A stretch of 64,000 bases of DNA, from the NCBI GenBank assembly GCA_003649445.1, contig QMRV01000001.1:1-64000 (forward strand), written 5' to 3'. Made by a program: the position numbers and the translations under genes. Numbering within the stretch: the first letter of the stretch is position 1; the number at the start of each line of letters is the position of its first letter. Below, piece after piece: positions 20,496 to 30,281 of the stretch. The DNA comes from Thermoprotei archaeon. GTDB taxonomy: Archaea > Thermoproteota > Thermoprotei > Thermofilales > B15-G2. Under the pieces are notes generated by a model that was given only the letters and a program-made list of their open reading frames with translations, had not been told where the DNA came from and did no database searches.

Positions 20496-20639
20496 GTTAT
20501 TCCACCCCATTAGAAGGCGGATTGCTAGAATATATGTTTTATATTTAACAGATATAAAATACCCGATAAGCTACTTATTTTGTGCCATTGTGAGAAAAAC
20601 CTTAAATAGAGAAACTCCATGAATGTATTCTGAAGGTAT

Positions 20640-20930
20640 ATGCCAAAGAAGAGAAAAAACAGAGGACGGAGTAAAGGAGATAAAGGCAAAGAAGGCATGG
20701 TTCAATGTGACAGTTGCGGCGCTCTTGTTCCACGTTCTAAGGCAAAGAAAGTAACGAGAGTAATTTCTTTTATAGACCCTCAACTTGAAAAAGAACTTAA
20801 GGCTAAGGGCGCAATTATACCCAAATATACCGTCACTAAGTATCTATGCATAAACTGCGCCATTTTCCAAGGAGTAGTTAAAGTAAGGGCTAGAGATGAA
20901 AGAAAGAAGAAAGGACCTCTAGGAAGGTAA
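20640..20930 (+). CDS. rps26e: ribosomal protein S26e
   Basis: A 96-residue small-subunit protein found in crenarchaea and eukaryotes. A basic tail (PKKRKNRGRSKGDKGKEG) is followed by zinc ligands CDSCGALVPRSKAKK and CINCA. Promoter-like AACCTTAAATAG lies about 30 bases upstream. Confidence 0.93.
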   Translation: MPKKRKNRGRSKGDKGKEGMVQCDSCGALVPRSKAKKVTRVISFIDPQLEKELKAKGAIIPKYTVTKYLCINCAIFQGVVKVRARDERKKKGPLGR

Positions 20931-20972
20931 TTACCGTCTCATTACCTATAGTTCTTTGTGTCGATCTTTAGA

Positions 20973-21560
20973 ATGATTTACCTTTTAGAATCTTCTACTG
21001 CGGTCACTGCTCCAATATTCAATATAAACAATCCGGCATCAACAGGTGGGAGAATCGATGTAGTATTTAGAAGTCTCATGGCAAGTATGCCTGAAGAACT
21101 CAATAAGAGAAAAAACATTGATTTTTATGTTCTCCTCAACGGCCCTCCTTCACCTCCACTTCTACTAAAATTTATTGGGAAAAAGTTTTACATGCACTTT
21201 ATAAGTGAGAGAAAAGTAGGTCTCCTTTTTAAAGAGATTCTTTCTGGGAAGAAAGTTGAAGGCGTTATTGTAGAAAAGAAAAGTTTCTCTAAGATAATAG
21301 ACGAATTAAGAAAAGATAAATACACAATATTTCTTTTAGATGAAAAAGGTACAGATATTCTGAAATTAAAAAATAAAATTATTCAAGCCTTCCCTCGAGC
21401 AGTATTCATTTTAGGAGACCATGATGGCTTAAGCTTAGATGCTCTTAGATTCATTGAGAAAATAGGCGCAGTTAAGGTGAGTATAGGTCCTAAAGTATAT
21501 CTCACGTCACATTGTATTCTTTTCATGAATTTTATACTCAGCAAGTGGAGGCTTCTATAA
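20973..21560 (+). CDS. trmY: TrmY-like tRNA pseudouridine-54 N1-methyltransferase
   Basis: A SPOUT-class protein of about 195 residues. Expected elements are an N-terminal strand (MIYLLESSTAVTAPIF), the substrate-site NPASTGGRIDVVFRSLMASM, a central LLNGPPSPP strand, and the knotted SAM site (FILGDHDGLSLDALRFIE, SIGPKVYLTSHCILFMNFIL). A GTG at 20958 is an alternative start. TrmY makes N1-methylpseudouridine at position 54 of archaeal tRNAs. Confidence 0.82.
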   Translation: MIYLLESSTAVTAPIFNINNPASTGGRIDVVFRSLMASMPEELNKRKNIDFYVLLNGPPSPPLLLKFIGKKFYMHFISERKVGLLFKEILSGKKVEGVIVEKKSFSKIIDELRKDKYTIFLLDEKGTDILKLKNKIIQAFPRAVFILGDHDGLSLDALRFIEKIGAVKVSIGPKVYLTSHCILFMNFILSKWRLL

Positions 21561-21621
21561 GTCTTCGCAATTTCCTATATAAGGCAAAATAAAATAAATA
21601 TAGGAGGCAATATCATGTAAA

Positions 21622-21810
21622 GTGATGCCAGAACGAATAGTATGCTCTAAATGTAACTTCGTATTGTATAAGGGCAACGACCCTGTATCTCCTGAAGAAG
21701 TAATCAAAAAGTACGGCGGAAGATGCCCTCGCTGCCTTTCGAGGCTTTCGCTTTCTCCAAGAACCCTTGAAATTACGATTTTCAAGCGTAAACTAAGGTA
21801 TTTACTATAA
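21622..21810 (+). CDS. small zinc-ribbon protein
   Basis: A 62-residue protein with two CxxC pairs (CSKC at residues 8-11, CPRC at 35-38) spaced 24 residues apart, and a basic C-terminal tail. GTG and ATG codons are adjacent at 21622 and 21625. It is 13 bases upstream of aglB. The role is unknown; it may be a nucleic acid-binding ribbon. Confidence 0.7.
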   Translation: MMPERIVCSKCNFVLYKGNDPVSPEEVIKKYGGRCPRCLSRLSLSPRTLEITIFKRKLRYLL

Positions 21811-21823
21811 AAGGTGCTATATC

Positions 21824-23986
21824 ATGAAAATTAAAGCCAGCTTTTTTAAGAAAGTATCTAAAAAGGCAGCTGGGGGCTTAGTTAGATTTCTCGAAATAGT
21901 AGGTTCAGAAAAAGCAGTCATAGTTACAGTACTAGTCTTAACTTATGCAACGGGAGTAATGTTCAGAATACTGCCAGCCAGATGGGGTATATACCTCAAC
22001 GAATTCGATCCTTTCTACGAATACTACTTGGCCAAAAAGATAGCAGAGAAGGGCTGGGGCGGAATACTTTGGTGGTTCTCCTGGTGGTTTGACCGCGGAC
22101 AACCAGACAAACTATTCTGGTATCCCTACGGAAGAGATTTGAGAGCTAGCAGTGAAGTGGGAATATCAATGATCTCCGCGATTATATATTTAATACTTAA
22201 GTCTCTGGACCTCGAAGTATCTCTCTACGTTATCCACGCACTAGTTCCAGTGTTCTTTGCATCACTCATTCCACTAACACTTTATCTACTTGCTTCAGAA
22301 ATTAACAATAAGCCAGCCGGCCTCTTTGCGGCCTCTCTTTCAGCAGTTAGCACAGCACTCCTGACAAGAACTCCTCTAGGAGGAAAACACGAGAGCGTAG
22401 CTATGCCCTTCATGATTCTATCAATGTATTTCTTCATTAAAGCAATTAAAGACAAAAAGCCTCTCTGGGGAGCTATCTCAGGAATATTCTTGGGGTTCAT
22501 GGCATGGAGCTGGGGTGCGTACCTCTATGCCTGGAACATGATTGCACTCTACACACTGACAATATGGATTCTAGGAAGATCTAATAGAAGTTATGCATTA
22601 TCCTATGTAAGTTTCTACGCAACTTCAGCGTTCATGTTAACAATTTTCCCGAGAATAGGCTATCGTGTAACATTTCTATCGCTTTCAGGAGTTCTTCCCT
22701 TGATCGCTTTAGTCATATCAATTACAGAAATCTTCGCTATAGGAGCCGCTGAGAAAAAAGCTGTCGGAGAACTCTTCAAACAGCGCAAAGTACAGGTACT
22801 AGCTCTGCTATGCATTATCGCCATTGTGGCCGCTGCATGGTATGCGGGAATTCTAAAAGGACTAAGCGGAAGAATTATGGCTATTATATTCCCGTCGCAC
22901 AGAGGTGCTCTAGTAGAGAGCGTCCAAGAACATAGAATACCTACATGGAGCATGCTTTACAGCGACTATGGTTTCTTAACAGTAATCGCTGTCGCTGGAG
23001 CCGCTTTAGCTATCAGAAAGTGGCGCGAAGAAGACATGTTTCTAGTACTCTTCTTCATAACATCACTCTACGCAGCAGCGTCTATGGCGCGTTTAACGCT
23101 GCTACTCGCCCCGGCAATATACATATGCGCGGCACTTGGAATATGGGAGATTCTGGAGGCTGCCCTGCGTCAACCAAGAATACATAAGAAAGAAAAAGCT
23201 AATCTAACGTCACAGGCAACTATCATAGCTGCGGCAGTGCTGATTCTAGCACTAGTAGCCTCTTCCTTCACTATATTTAACACACTGTACTTAGCTGAAC
23301 AACCACCCTTAATAGCCACGTCCAGCCTCGGCCATAGTCCACTAGCAGGAGACTACAATTTCGATAAAATGGACTGGATCGCGGCCTTAGAGTGGATGAA
23401 AACAAATCTCCCTAAGAACTCTGTAATAGCATGTTGGTGGGACTACGGCTACTGGATAGCAGTTAATACAAACATGTCGACTATATGCGACAATGCTACG
23501 CTCAATAGTACACAGATAGAACTCATGGCAAGAGCATTCCTCTCAAATGAAAGTGAAGCACTCAAAATATTCCGGAGACTAGGAGCAGACTATGTAGTAG
23601 TATTCCAACCTTTCGTTTCAGCAAAAGTAGGATACATTACTCTATGGTACCCAGCAGGAGGCGGCGACTTCGAAAAATCATACACAGCTATGGTTAAAAT
23701 AGCCGGTCTCAATGAATCTAAATACTTTGCATGGATTAGAGTCGGCGGAACAACAATTTTAGCTCCTGCAAATACACCCGAAGCAAGAAATGCAACATTA
23801 TTCCGCCTAGTATTCATAAGAACTCCTCAGAGAGTAGCATATGTCTTCAACTCAATAGTAAAAATGATGGGAATACCTGTAGAAGGAAACACTGTAGATA
23901 TTCCGCCGCCAGAACACTTTAAGCTAGTGTACATGAGTCCAAGAGGCTGGGTTCTAGTGTACAAAGTAGAATACCCAAAGTCTTAA
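21824..23986 (+). CDS. aglB: dolichyl-phosphooligosaccharide protein glycotransferase AglB/STT3
   Basis: The catalytic oligosaccharyltransferase that transfers glycans to Asn in secreted proteins. 720 residues, with about a dozen N-terminal membrane helices. The first-loop acidic motif is NEFDPFYEYY near residue 55, and the signature WWDYGYW at about 537-543 opens the C-terminal extracytoplasmic domain. A GGTGCTAT ribosome site precedes the ATG. It is convergent with Nop10, overlapping by four bases. Confidence 0.95.
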   Translation: MKIKASFFKKVSKKAAGGLVRFLEIVGSEKAVIVTVLVLTYATGVMFRILPARWGIYLNEFDPFYEYYLAKKIAEKGWGGILWWFSWWFDRGQPDKLFWYPYGRDLRASSEVGISMISAIIYLILKSLDLEVSLYVIHALVPVFFASLIPLTLYLLASEINNKPAGLFAASLSAVSTALLTRTPLGGKHESVAMPFMILSMYFFIKAIKDKKPLWGAISGIFLGFMAWSWGAYLYAWNMIALYTLTIWILGRSNRSYALSYVSFYATSAFMLTIFPRIGYRVTFLSLSGVLPLIALVISITEIFAIGAAEKKAVGELFKQRKVQVLALLCIIAIVAAAWYAGILKGLSGRIMAIIFPSHRGALVESVQEHRIPTWSMLYSDYGFLTVIAVAGAALAIRKWREEDMFLVLFFITSLYAAASMARLTLLLAPAIYICAALGIWEILEAALRQPRIHKKEKANLTSQATIIAAAVLILALVASSFTIFNTLYLAEQPPLIATSSLGHSPLAGDYNFDKMDWIAALEWMKTNLPKNSVIACWWDYGYWIAVNTNMSTICDNATLNSTQIELMARAFLSNESEALKIFRRLGADYVVVFQPFVSAKVGYITLWYPAGGGDFEKSYTAMVKIAGLNESKYFAWIRVGGTTILAPANTPEARNATLFRLVFIRTPQRVAYVFNSIVKMMGIPVEGNTVDIPPPEHFKLVYMSPRGWVLVYKVEYPKS

Positions 23987-24168
23987 GAATAGTATTTCTC
24001 TCCAAAAGCAAGTTTTTTCATAAGTCTCCTATATTTACCATATCTGTCTTCAGGCGAAAACTTAGGTGGATGAGGTACTTTAGTTTTCTCTCCACACAGT
24101 GGACAATACTCTTCTAGTGTATATATTTTACAGCGAGGACACTTTTTAAGTAAACTTTTAGGGCTCAT
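23983..24168 (-). CDS. nop10: ribosome biogenesis protein Nop10
   Basis: A 61-residue H/ACA RNP component with a zinc knuckle. CPRCKIYTLEEYCPLCG supplies four cysteines, followed by the family segment HPPKFSPEDRYGKYRR. The 4-base overlap with aIF2 alpha shows coupling. Its presence fits the candidate H/ACA guide RNA seen near 36.5 kb. Confidence 0.96.
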   Translation of the reverse strand: MSPKSLLKKCPRCKIYTLEEYCPLCGEKTKVPHPPKFSPEDRYGKYRRLMKKLAFGEKYYS

Positions 24169-24971
24169 TTCTTCAACTCAATTCTACTGAATGATGCCTT
24201 ACAACCTAGTTTCTGAGCGTAGGAAAGCACCTCGTCGACTATTTCCTTTAAACACTTCTCAGCTATCTTGTAGTTAGGCGCTGTTAGGTCCATACGGTAT
24301 CTAGGAGCCCCCATAGTATACAGCCTTGTCTTAGTCTTTGGATACTTCTCTGCAACTTTAAGCGGTATCTCTAAGATTTTCTTTATGTCTTCTACGCCCT
24401 TAGGACTATACGACTGAATAACAAAGATTCCACTTATTTTAGCTTCAGGAATTTTTATTCTCTCTTTGGCGAGTGCCAGTGCTACTTTTGCCCAGTCTTC
24501 TGAAACTCCTGCCTCTAGAGCGGCTTGAATTCCTCTTTTAGCTATTTCCTCAAATCCCGCATATATCTCTCCGTAGTAGTCTTCTAGCTTCCAGCCTAAT
24601 TCTCTATAAGCATCGTCAATGGTTTTTCCCATTTTTTCAGCTATTATTTCTAGTAACTTATGCGCTGATACAGCCCGCTTCCACTCCCTCATTTTTCTAG
24701 CTCTTTCCTGATCAGTAACTCTCTTCAGTGATACATCAACATGTCCTCTTCTTCTATTAACTCTAATAACTTTGAATACTTTTTTCTGTCCTTCACGCAT
24801 TACATCTCTTATACTCTTAAACCACGAGTGGGATGCTTCGCCTACTGGACAGTAAGCTTCTATTCCACCATACTCATCCAGAGTCACGAATGCTCCATGC
24901 TCAAATATTCTTTTTACAGTACCTACTACTAACTCGTTTACTCGAGGCAGTTTCTCGCGTTTCTTTATCAT
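24165..24971 (-). CDS. eif2a: translation initiation factor aIF2 subunit alpha
   Basis: The 268-residue alpha subunit of the heterotrimer that delivers initiator tRNA. An N-terminal S1 domain (about residues 10-85, VVGTVKRIFEHGAFVTLDEYGG) is followed by a helical middle part and an alpha-beta C-terminal domain containing RLYTMGAPRYRMDLTAPNY. In the usual archaeal order L44e-S27e-aIF2alpha-Nop10. Confidence 0.97.
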   Translation of the reverse strand: MIKKREKLPRVNELVVGTVKRIFEHGAFVTLDEYGGIEAYCPVGEASHSWFKSIRDVMREGQKKVFKVIRVNRRRGHVDVSLKRVTDQERARKMREWKRAVSAHKLLEIIAEKMGKTIDDAYRELGWKLEDYYGEIYAGFEEIAKRGIQAALEAGVSEDWAKVALALAKERIKIPEAKISGIFVIQSYSPKGVEDIKKILEIPLKVAEKYPKTKTRLYTMGAPRYRMDLTAPNYKIAEKCLKEIVDEVLSYAQKLGCKASFSRIELKK

Positions 24972-24995
24972 ATTGACAGCACCTAATTAATGACG

Positions 24996-25193
24996 TTATT
25001 CAAGTATTTTAATTATTTTGGCTTCAATCTTACACTTTCCGCCAGTGGGTCTAGCTAAAACACGGTTACACACAAGACATCTTACAACAATTGACGCATG
25101 GTCGAAAATAATCTGTTCTGTACCGCAGTCAGGGCACCTGACTTTAACAAACCTACTTTTCGGCTCAGGTATCAATATTTTACGTTTTTTCAT
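24996..25193 (-). CDS. rps27e: ribosomal protein S27e
   Basis: A 65-residue zinc-ribbon protein of the small subunit, with [15 protein letters not shown] and [15 protein letters not shown]. It lies nine bases after the L44e stop and 24 bases before aIF2 alpha. Confidence 0.97.
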   Translation of the reverse strand: MKKRKILIPEPKSRFVKVRCPDCGTEQIIFDHASIVVRCLVCNRVLARPTGGKCKIEAKIIKILE

Positions 25194-25202
25194 AATCTCA
25201 CC

Positions 25203-25487
25203 TTAGACTATTTCTATTCTCTTGAGCCTAATACCTTTCTTATGATAAGTGTACCCGCAGACTCTACATGTCAGTTTGAGAGTCTGCTTCTTTGTAACTT
25301 TGGCGAATCTCTTTTGTTCAGGTTTTCTCTTCGAACCATAACCTTTCTTCTTTGCAGCATATCTTCTCTCTCCCTGAGCTAAACTTCGTCTCTTACCATG
25401 CTTATAGAGACTTACAGTATGCTCTGTGTGTTTCCTGCATCTCGGACAATATGTTCTGATAACTCTTGGTACCTTCATTGTCTCCAC
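25203..25487 (-). CDS. rpl44e: ribosomal protein L44e
   Basis: A 94-residue large-subunit zinc protein. Motifs are [26 protein letters not shown] at the start, [24 protein letters not shown] in the middle and CRVCGY near the C-terminus. First gene of the L44e-S27e-aIF2alpha-Nop10 operon. Confidence 0.97.
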   Translation of the reverse strand: METMKVPRVIRTYCPRCRKHTEHTVSLYKHGKRRSLAQGERRYAAKKKGYGSKRKPEQKRFAKVTKKQTLKLTCRVCGYTYHKKGIRLKRIEIV

Positions 25488-25567
25488 ATAGCTATTTTAC
25501 ACAACTTATTAAATATTACTCTACTACACGCATTTCAGCTTAATTAGAGACCCCTTCGACCTTAAGC

Positions 25568-26092
25568 TCATTTAAGAACTTCGACTAACGTTATTTTATC
25601 AGATGGAATTACTCTGAGAGCTTTCAAAGGAAGAACAACTACATCACCTTTAGAAAAAGGTCCTAGAATTAAGTTCTCTAAATAAACTTTATGTAAAGGT
25701 TCTTTAAAGACCACTAAAGCCAGTTTTGTCTCCTCTTCTTTTTCTACCGTTTCAACAACTTTTTCTCTACTAATATATTTTGAATAAATTTTCTTTAGAT
25801 GCTTCAATACTTCAACTTCTTCTACAGATAACTTATCTTCATCTATCTCTACTCCCAAGAAAAATTTTCCTAATATTTTGACAAGCCTTATGTACTGCAA
25901 AAGATTTAGTAATTTAATTAAGTTACCGCTTTCCTTAATGTTTCCTATCTTATTTGTTATTTTCGAATAAAAGTCTTTATTAATTGAAGCTATATCATCA
26001 CTTTTTATTTCATTTGCTATTATCTCCTCTATTTGCTGGATAAGAGATATATCATTTGATAAAGAATCTTTTTTCTCTGATATATTTTTCAA
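25568..26092 (-). CDS. GINS complex subunit (Gins51/Gins15-like)
   Basis: A 174-residue protein, with a helical A domain (residues 1-130) and a C-terminal small B domain reading LILGPFSKGDVVVLPLKALRVI. This B domain after the A domain is the Sld5/Psf1-type order of the archaeal Gins51 subunit, part of the replicative CMG-like helicase. It overlaps the primase small subunit by four bases, a typical archaeal replication gene pairing. Confidence 0.8.
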   Translation of the reverse strand: MKNISEKKDSLSNDISLIQQIEEIIANEIKSDDIASINKDFYSKITNKIGNIKESGNLIKLLNLLQYIRLVKILGKFFLGVEIDEDKLSVEEVEVLKHLKKIYSKYISREKVVETVEKEEETKLALVVFKEPLHKVYLENLILGPFSKGDVVVLPLKALRVIPSDKITLVEVLK

Positions 26093-27210
26093 TACTCATC
26101 CCCTACCACTTCGGCAGCTCCTCTTAGAATAAGATACAGCCCCACATTTATAGGTAATTTAACTACTCCGTTTCTTTTATCCAAAGTGTAATTCAATATT
26201 TTTTCAGGAGCATCCTTCAATTTAACCTTAATGTATTCGTTAGAAGATAAAGGAGAAGCCTTTTCTAGGGGATCAAATAGATCTAAGTCATCTATTATGG
26301 AGACAATCATTCCTGTTTTTCCGTGAAGCGAGAGAGGAAGCCTAATTAAACGCTTTATGTCGACTGTAACTCTTTCATCTATCTGGCACCCATAACGCTC
26401 TATACACTCATTTACTAATATATCGACTAATTTTTTCTTCCGAGCTAGTTTTTTGTACACTGATTCAGGCGTTCTCACACTGAGCTTTTCGTATGCTGTA
26501 AACATGAGTCTATTAATCCATCCATAATTTTCCCAGAGCTTAGCTTTTACAAGCGAAGGAAAACTTAAGCCTAAACCTCTAACATAGTTTACTACTTCTC
26601 TTCTAGCATCTTGGTCTAGCGAATATACTTTTTCAGATAAAACATGTATGTGGAAACCTCTGTGCCCGGAGAAACATACTAGTAGCTCGCTTCGCGAAAA
26701 ACCGAAGTCTATTAAGAGAAAATCGAGAAGCTTATTTGTCTCCTCTTTAGCTACTTCTAGGCATTCATCACAGACCCAGGACACTGTTCTTAAAGCTTCA
26801 CTTCCACAGACAGGACATGCGGGAGGAGGAGCACCATTACCGCTGTTTCCACAATTAGCGCAGAACCACTTGTCATGTTTTTTCTTACATTCTGTAGGAA
26901 TGTGGTCCACGTCTATGTCGAAAACTAGTTCAGCACCTTTCCACCCTTTCTCCTCCATTGTTGGAGCATCTGGTCTTTCATAGAAAGCTGTCGAGTAATA
27001 TACATGAGCTGGAACATGCTTCCTGAGATATAGTGAAAGCTCATTTACGGACTTAAAGGCAGTGTGTCTGACCATGCCTTCTTTATTGAAAAACATGAAG
27101 CCGAATTCTCTTTGCTCTATTTTTTCTACACTGAAGGGCGATAAGTTCTTGTAGTATCTCCTAAATATTTTCATCACAAAATTTAACGATTTATTTTTCT
27201 CTTTTTCCAT
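26089..27210 (-). CDS. priS: DNA primase small (catalytic) subunit
   Basis: A eukaryotic-type primase of 373 residues. The catalytic aspartates lie in VFDIDVDH (D98, D100), the SGHRGFHIHV motif is near residue 185, and a zinc module CANC...PACPVC occupies about 117-138. It makes RNA/DNA primers with PriL. Overlaps GINS at its 3' end and PriL at its 5' end. Confidence 0.97.
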   Translation of the reverse strand: MEKEKNKSLNFVMKIFRRYYKNLSPFSVEKIEQREFGFMFFNKEGMVRHTAFKSVNELSLYLRKHVPAHVYYSTAFYERPDAPTMEEKGWKGAELVFDIDVDHIPTECKKKHDKWFCANCGNSGNGAPPPACPVCGSEALRTVSWVCDECLEVAKEETNKLLDFLLIDFGFSRSELLVCFSGHRGFHIHVLSEKVYSLDQDARREVVNYVRGLGLSFPSLVKAKLWENYGWINRLMFTAYEKLSVRTPESVYKKLARKKKLVDILVNECIERYGCQIDERVTVDIKRLIRLPLSLHGKTGMIVSIIDDLDLFDPLEKASPLSSNEYIKVKLKDAPEKILNYTLDKRNGVVKLPINVGLYLILRGAAEVVGDEY

Positions 27211-28237
27211 ACTTCATCAACCTCAATGCCAGCCTATAGTATTGTAGTGGGTGCTTCACTCTCTTACACAATTTATTAGGATAACAGAAACCTAAAGCTT
27301 TCATATTCTCACACTTAAACGTAGTATACCGAATACCAGATCCCCTCAATCCAGCTATATGTTCAACTTGATAACGTGTCTTGCGCTCATCAAAATCAGG
27401 AGCACTGCTGAACAACTCTACTACTTCATCAACAGTTTTCCCTATATTTAGCAAGAAAGCTGTTATAGCAAATCTGGCTGCATGCGGTACATTCACTCCT
27501 CTTTTAATATCATTCATAATTTTAACCATACATGGTGGAATAACTGTAATATTCTCGTCAGATATTTTAACTGCAGCATGTTCGTCTATTTCTACAGGCT
27601 TTAAATATTTTTCGCATAAATTAATTAAATATTGGACCTCCTCGGGAAAAATTTCTCTAATAAGTTCTTTATTCGATAAGGGTTGGTCAACCATATTTAA
27701 TATTTTAATTCTTACTGCCTCCTGTAAAATTCTGTTTAATTGGTTTCTAGTAATTAAAACATAACCATTCTTTATTACCTGATTTATAAGACTCCAAGGT
27801 CCACTCAATTTTGCCGCGTACTTCAAGTAGTCTACGAAGTGTAGCGAATAAAATTTTGCTCCATAGACTTCCTCTTCTCTTATACCGATGTTGAACTCTT
27901 CTTTAGCAAAACTAAGTATAAAATCTTCTGGTTCTTTACTAAGTAAAGCGTAGTACTTTTTAGCTTCGTGTACAGCAAACTTACTATTGAGTAATGTATT
28001 TGAAACAGTTCTTAGGAATAAAACCGATAAATAAAAAACTAGTAGATTTCTTAGAGGATCATGTATTTCTATAAGATAGTTTCTATGGTTTTTTCTCATA
28101 AAAACTGATTCTATCTCTCTAATAGTTTCCTCTACTAGACTTTTGTCTCTTCTAATTACATCTAAATCTACCTTAATGTTCTTCAAGTAGTCTATAGCCT
28201 TTTTTGTAAAAGGATACTTTAGCCATAATTCTTCCAT
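27191..28237 (-). CDS. priL: DNA primase large subunit
   Basis: The 348-residue regulatory subunit with a C-terminal 4Fe-4S domain. Candidate cluster cysteines are in PPCMVKIM and in the terminal KCENMKALGFCYPNKLCKRVKHP. It overlaps priS by 20 bases. GINS, PriS and PriL are thus encoded as one unit. Confidence 0.95.
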   Translation of the reverse strand: MEELWLKYPFTKKAIDYLKNIKVDLDVIRRDKSLVEETIREIESVFMRKNHRNYLIEIHDPLRNLLVFYLSVLFLRTVSNTLLNSKFAVHEAKKYYALLSKEPEDFILSFAKEEFNIGIREEEVYGAKFYSLHFVDYLKYAAKLSGPWSLINQVIKNGYVLITRNQLNRILQEAVRIKILNMVDQPLSNKELIREIFPEEVQYLINLCEKYLKPVEIDEHAAVKISDENITVIPPCMVKIMNDIKRGVNVPHAARFAITAFLLNIGKTVDEVVELFSSAPDFDERKTRYQVEHIAGLRGSGIRYTTFKCENMKALGFCYPNKLCKRVKHPLQYYRLALRLMKYGKREK

Positions 28238-28322
28238 TTCCGTAGACTAGTAGACTTAGTCTCTATAATTTTAAATTAATGAGAGATAAGAGAAAATATT
28301 ATTTACGTAATACGTAGGTTAT

Positions 28323-28655
28323 CTAGTCGTATTCTCGCCAAGTGTAGCCGCACTTAGTGCATCTAAAGAACCTTGTAGGCGCTTCGTCAGCTCTTCTAGT
28401 TTGCACCATCCACCAGTAAGCCTCATTGTGTCCGCACTTCGGGCATTCAGCCTTAGTTTTCGGTAAAATTTTTAGCTCAACAGGAGTTTCGACAATTATT
28501 GTCTTGTCTTTAACAGTATGTTCTATTCTTTTCTCTTCTCTAAGCGAAACTCCTTTAGGTAGTTCCTTATAGCCGCATTTTCTACACACTAAAAACGTTT
28601 GATTTCCTTCTCTCTTAGGAATCATTAATGAACCACACTTAGGACAGAAATTCAT
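28323..28655 (-). CDS. tfs: transcription factor S (TFS, RNA cleavage factor)
   Basis: A 110-residue homologue of TFIIS/RPB9. There are two zinc ribbons: CPKCG...CRKCG at the N-terminus, and CPKCG...CTKCGYTW at the C-terminus. The acidic hairpin reads QTRRADEAPTRFF, so the catalytic Asp-Glu pair is intact and RNA cleavage activity is expected. Confidence 0.96.
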   Translation of the reverse strand: MNFCPKCGSLMIPKREGNQTFLVCRKCGYKELPKGVSLREEKRIEHTVKDKTIIVETPVELKILPKTKAECPKCGHNEAYWWMVQTRRADEAPTRFFRCTKCGYTWREYD

Positions 28656-28671
28656 TATCTCACCCCCTTAG

Positions 28672-29103
28672 CTACTTAATCATTCTAACCGAAGACCTAG
28701 CTCCACATGCCTGACACTGTAAATAAAGCATTCTCTTCTCTCTTATTAAAATAGTATCTGGCTCACCGCACACTGGGCATAGAACATAATTTTTAACATA
28801 CCTTTCTATTATCGCGTCTATAGTTCTTTTTCTGTGTTCACCGTGTATTATAGCCATACGTCCTTCAAGATATCCTGGCGCACCCAGTTCTCTTAACAGA
28901 TATTTCAATAAGTGCTTAGGATCTCTATTTAGGATATTACATATTTCCATGAAATTCTGTATGACTATTTTTCTGCCTATAACGAGAACTTCAGCCTTCG
29001 GTATTTCAAATCTCTCGCGATAAGTTCTTTTTTCAGGTAGCTGCTTAAATGCCCGATCTAGCAGTGCATTATAATTATATATAATGCTACCTTTGCTCAT
29101 CAT
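28672..29103 (-). CDS. eif2b: translation initiation factor aIF2 subunit beta
   Basis: About 143 residues from the ATG at 29103. The family core is KHLLKYLLRELGAPGYLEGRMAIIHG, with a C-terminal zinc ribbon CPVCGEPDT...CQACGA. An in-frame start at 29184 would add 27 residues that do not look like the family, so I use the internal MMSKGS start. Lies next to tfs. Confidence 0.94.
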   Translation of the reverse strand: MMSKGSIIYNYNALLDRAFKQLPEKRTYRERFEIPKAEVLVIGRKIVIQNFMEICNILNRDPKHLLKYLLRELGAPGYLEGRMAIIHGEHRKRTIDAIIERYVKNYVLCPVCGEPDTILIREKRMLYLQCQACGARSSVRMIK

Positions 29104-29215
29104 GACCGCTTGTGTAGTTAAGCTACTCTGCTTCATAAACTTTCCGCTATTGATAAAATACTCAGCCGACTGTTTAGTCTTCACTAATCGGATACGGGGG
29201 CTTTCATCATTGTGT

Positions 29216-30265
29216 TTATTCTGTGCGACTACTTTGACTCCACTTAATAATATTTACGAGACATTCTCTCAGCTCTTTTACTCCTATACCTTTCAATGCC
29301 GATATTAAAAAACATTTAGTGTAGCCTTTTTCTTTCAAATATTTAAGAGAATTAATTACCGATTTAATATCAGCTGCATCTATTTTATTCAAAACTATAA
29401 CTATTTCTTTTCCTTCAAAGTATTTAGATATATCCTCTAAGACTTTAAACTGATAGCTAAGAGGGAAGCCGCATGATTCACTTGGATCGACCATGTATAC
29501 TATTACTCCCTTCAAGTGTTTAAGTGCTAATATAGCTTGGCGCTCCATTTTATTTCTTTCTGAAAGAGGTCTATCAAGAAGGCCGGGAGTATCTATTACT
29601 TGTATCAGTAAATCCTCTGGGTTTAGCCTAATGTGTCCTATGGACAGTTTCTTAGTAGTGAAAGGGTAGCTAGCTACCTCCGATTTAGCAGTTGAAATAG
29701 AGTTGACTAGAGTAGACTTTCCAACGTTAGGTGCTCCAGCTATGACTATTGTAGGCAAAGATGGGTCAATTGAAGGAAACTTTTTGAGTATCCTTTGATA
29801 TTCTCTAATTCTAGCAAGCTCTTCATCCATGCTTTTAACAACAGAGTATACTCTCCCTGTGTACTCTCTTCTGAGTTTTCGAGCCTCCTTTACGTCTGCT
29901 ATGTATCTTGCTCTATCGAGATACTCTCTTCTTAATTTATATAAAATCTTTATGCACGCCATAACTTTACCCATGCGTTTTCTAAAGTCATCCATGTCTA
30001 CTACTGTGTAAGCTAACTCTCTGTAGAAATCGTCAAGTTCATCTATTCTCGGTATCGAGTATAGCCCCTCCTTAATTCTCCTCACTATATTTTCATGAAG
30101 TACTTTAATGTAGTTTTGAGTAAGAGTTTTACTTCTTTTAACTGATGCCCAGCGGATAGGACTTTTAACTTCTAGACGCTTCGCTCTGTTAAGAGCTATT
30201 CTAAAGACCTCCTCCCCATTTTTAGGGACTAATTTTATTTTCGAGAAAGGATTAGTAAACACCAT
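29216..30265 (-). CDS. NOG1-family GTP-binding protein
   Basis: A 349-residue GTPase of the NOG1/Obg superfamily, linked in eukaryotes to 60S assembly. The N-terminal helical domain (about 1-160) precedes G1 GAPNVGKST, G2-region YPFTTK, G3 DTPG and G4 NKID, then ISALKGIGV as G5. Gene neighbours are the proteasome beta subunit (17 bases upstream) and aIF2 beta. Confidence 0.92.
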   Translation of the reverse strand: MVFTNPFSKIKLVPKNGEEVFRIALNRAKRLEVKSPIRWASVKRSKTLTQNYIKVLHENIVRRIKEGLYSIPRIDELDDFYRELAYTVVDMDDFRKRMGKVMACIKILYKLRREYLDRARYIADVKEARKLRREYTGRVYSVVKSMDEELARIREYQRILKKFPSIDPSLPTIVIAGAPNVGKSTLVNSISTAKSEVASYPFTTKKLSIGHIRLNPEDLLIQVIDTPGLLDRPLSERNKMERQAILALKHLKGVIVYMVDPSESCGFPLSYQFKVLEDISKYFEGKEIVIVLNKIDAADIKSVINSLKYLKEKGYTKCFLISALKGIGVKELRECLVNIIKWSQSSRTE

Positions 30266-30281
30266 TACTATACTGTATATT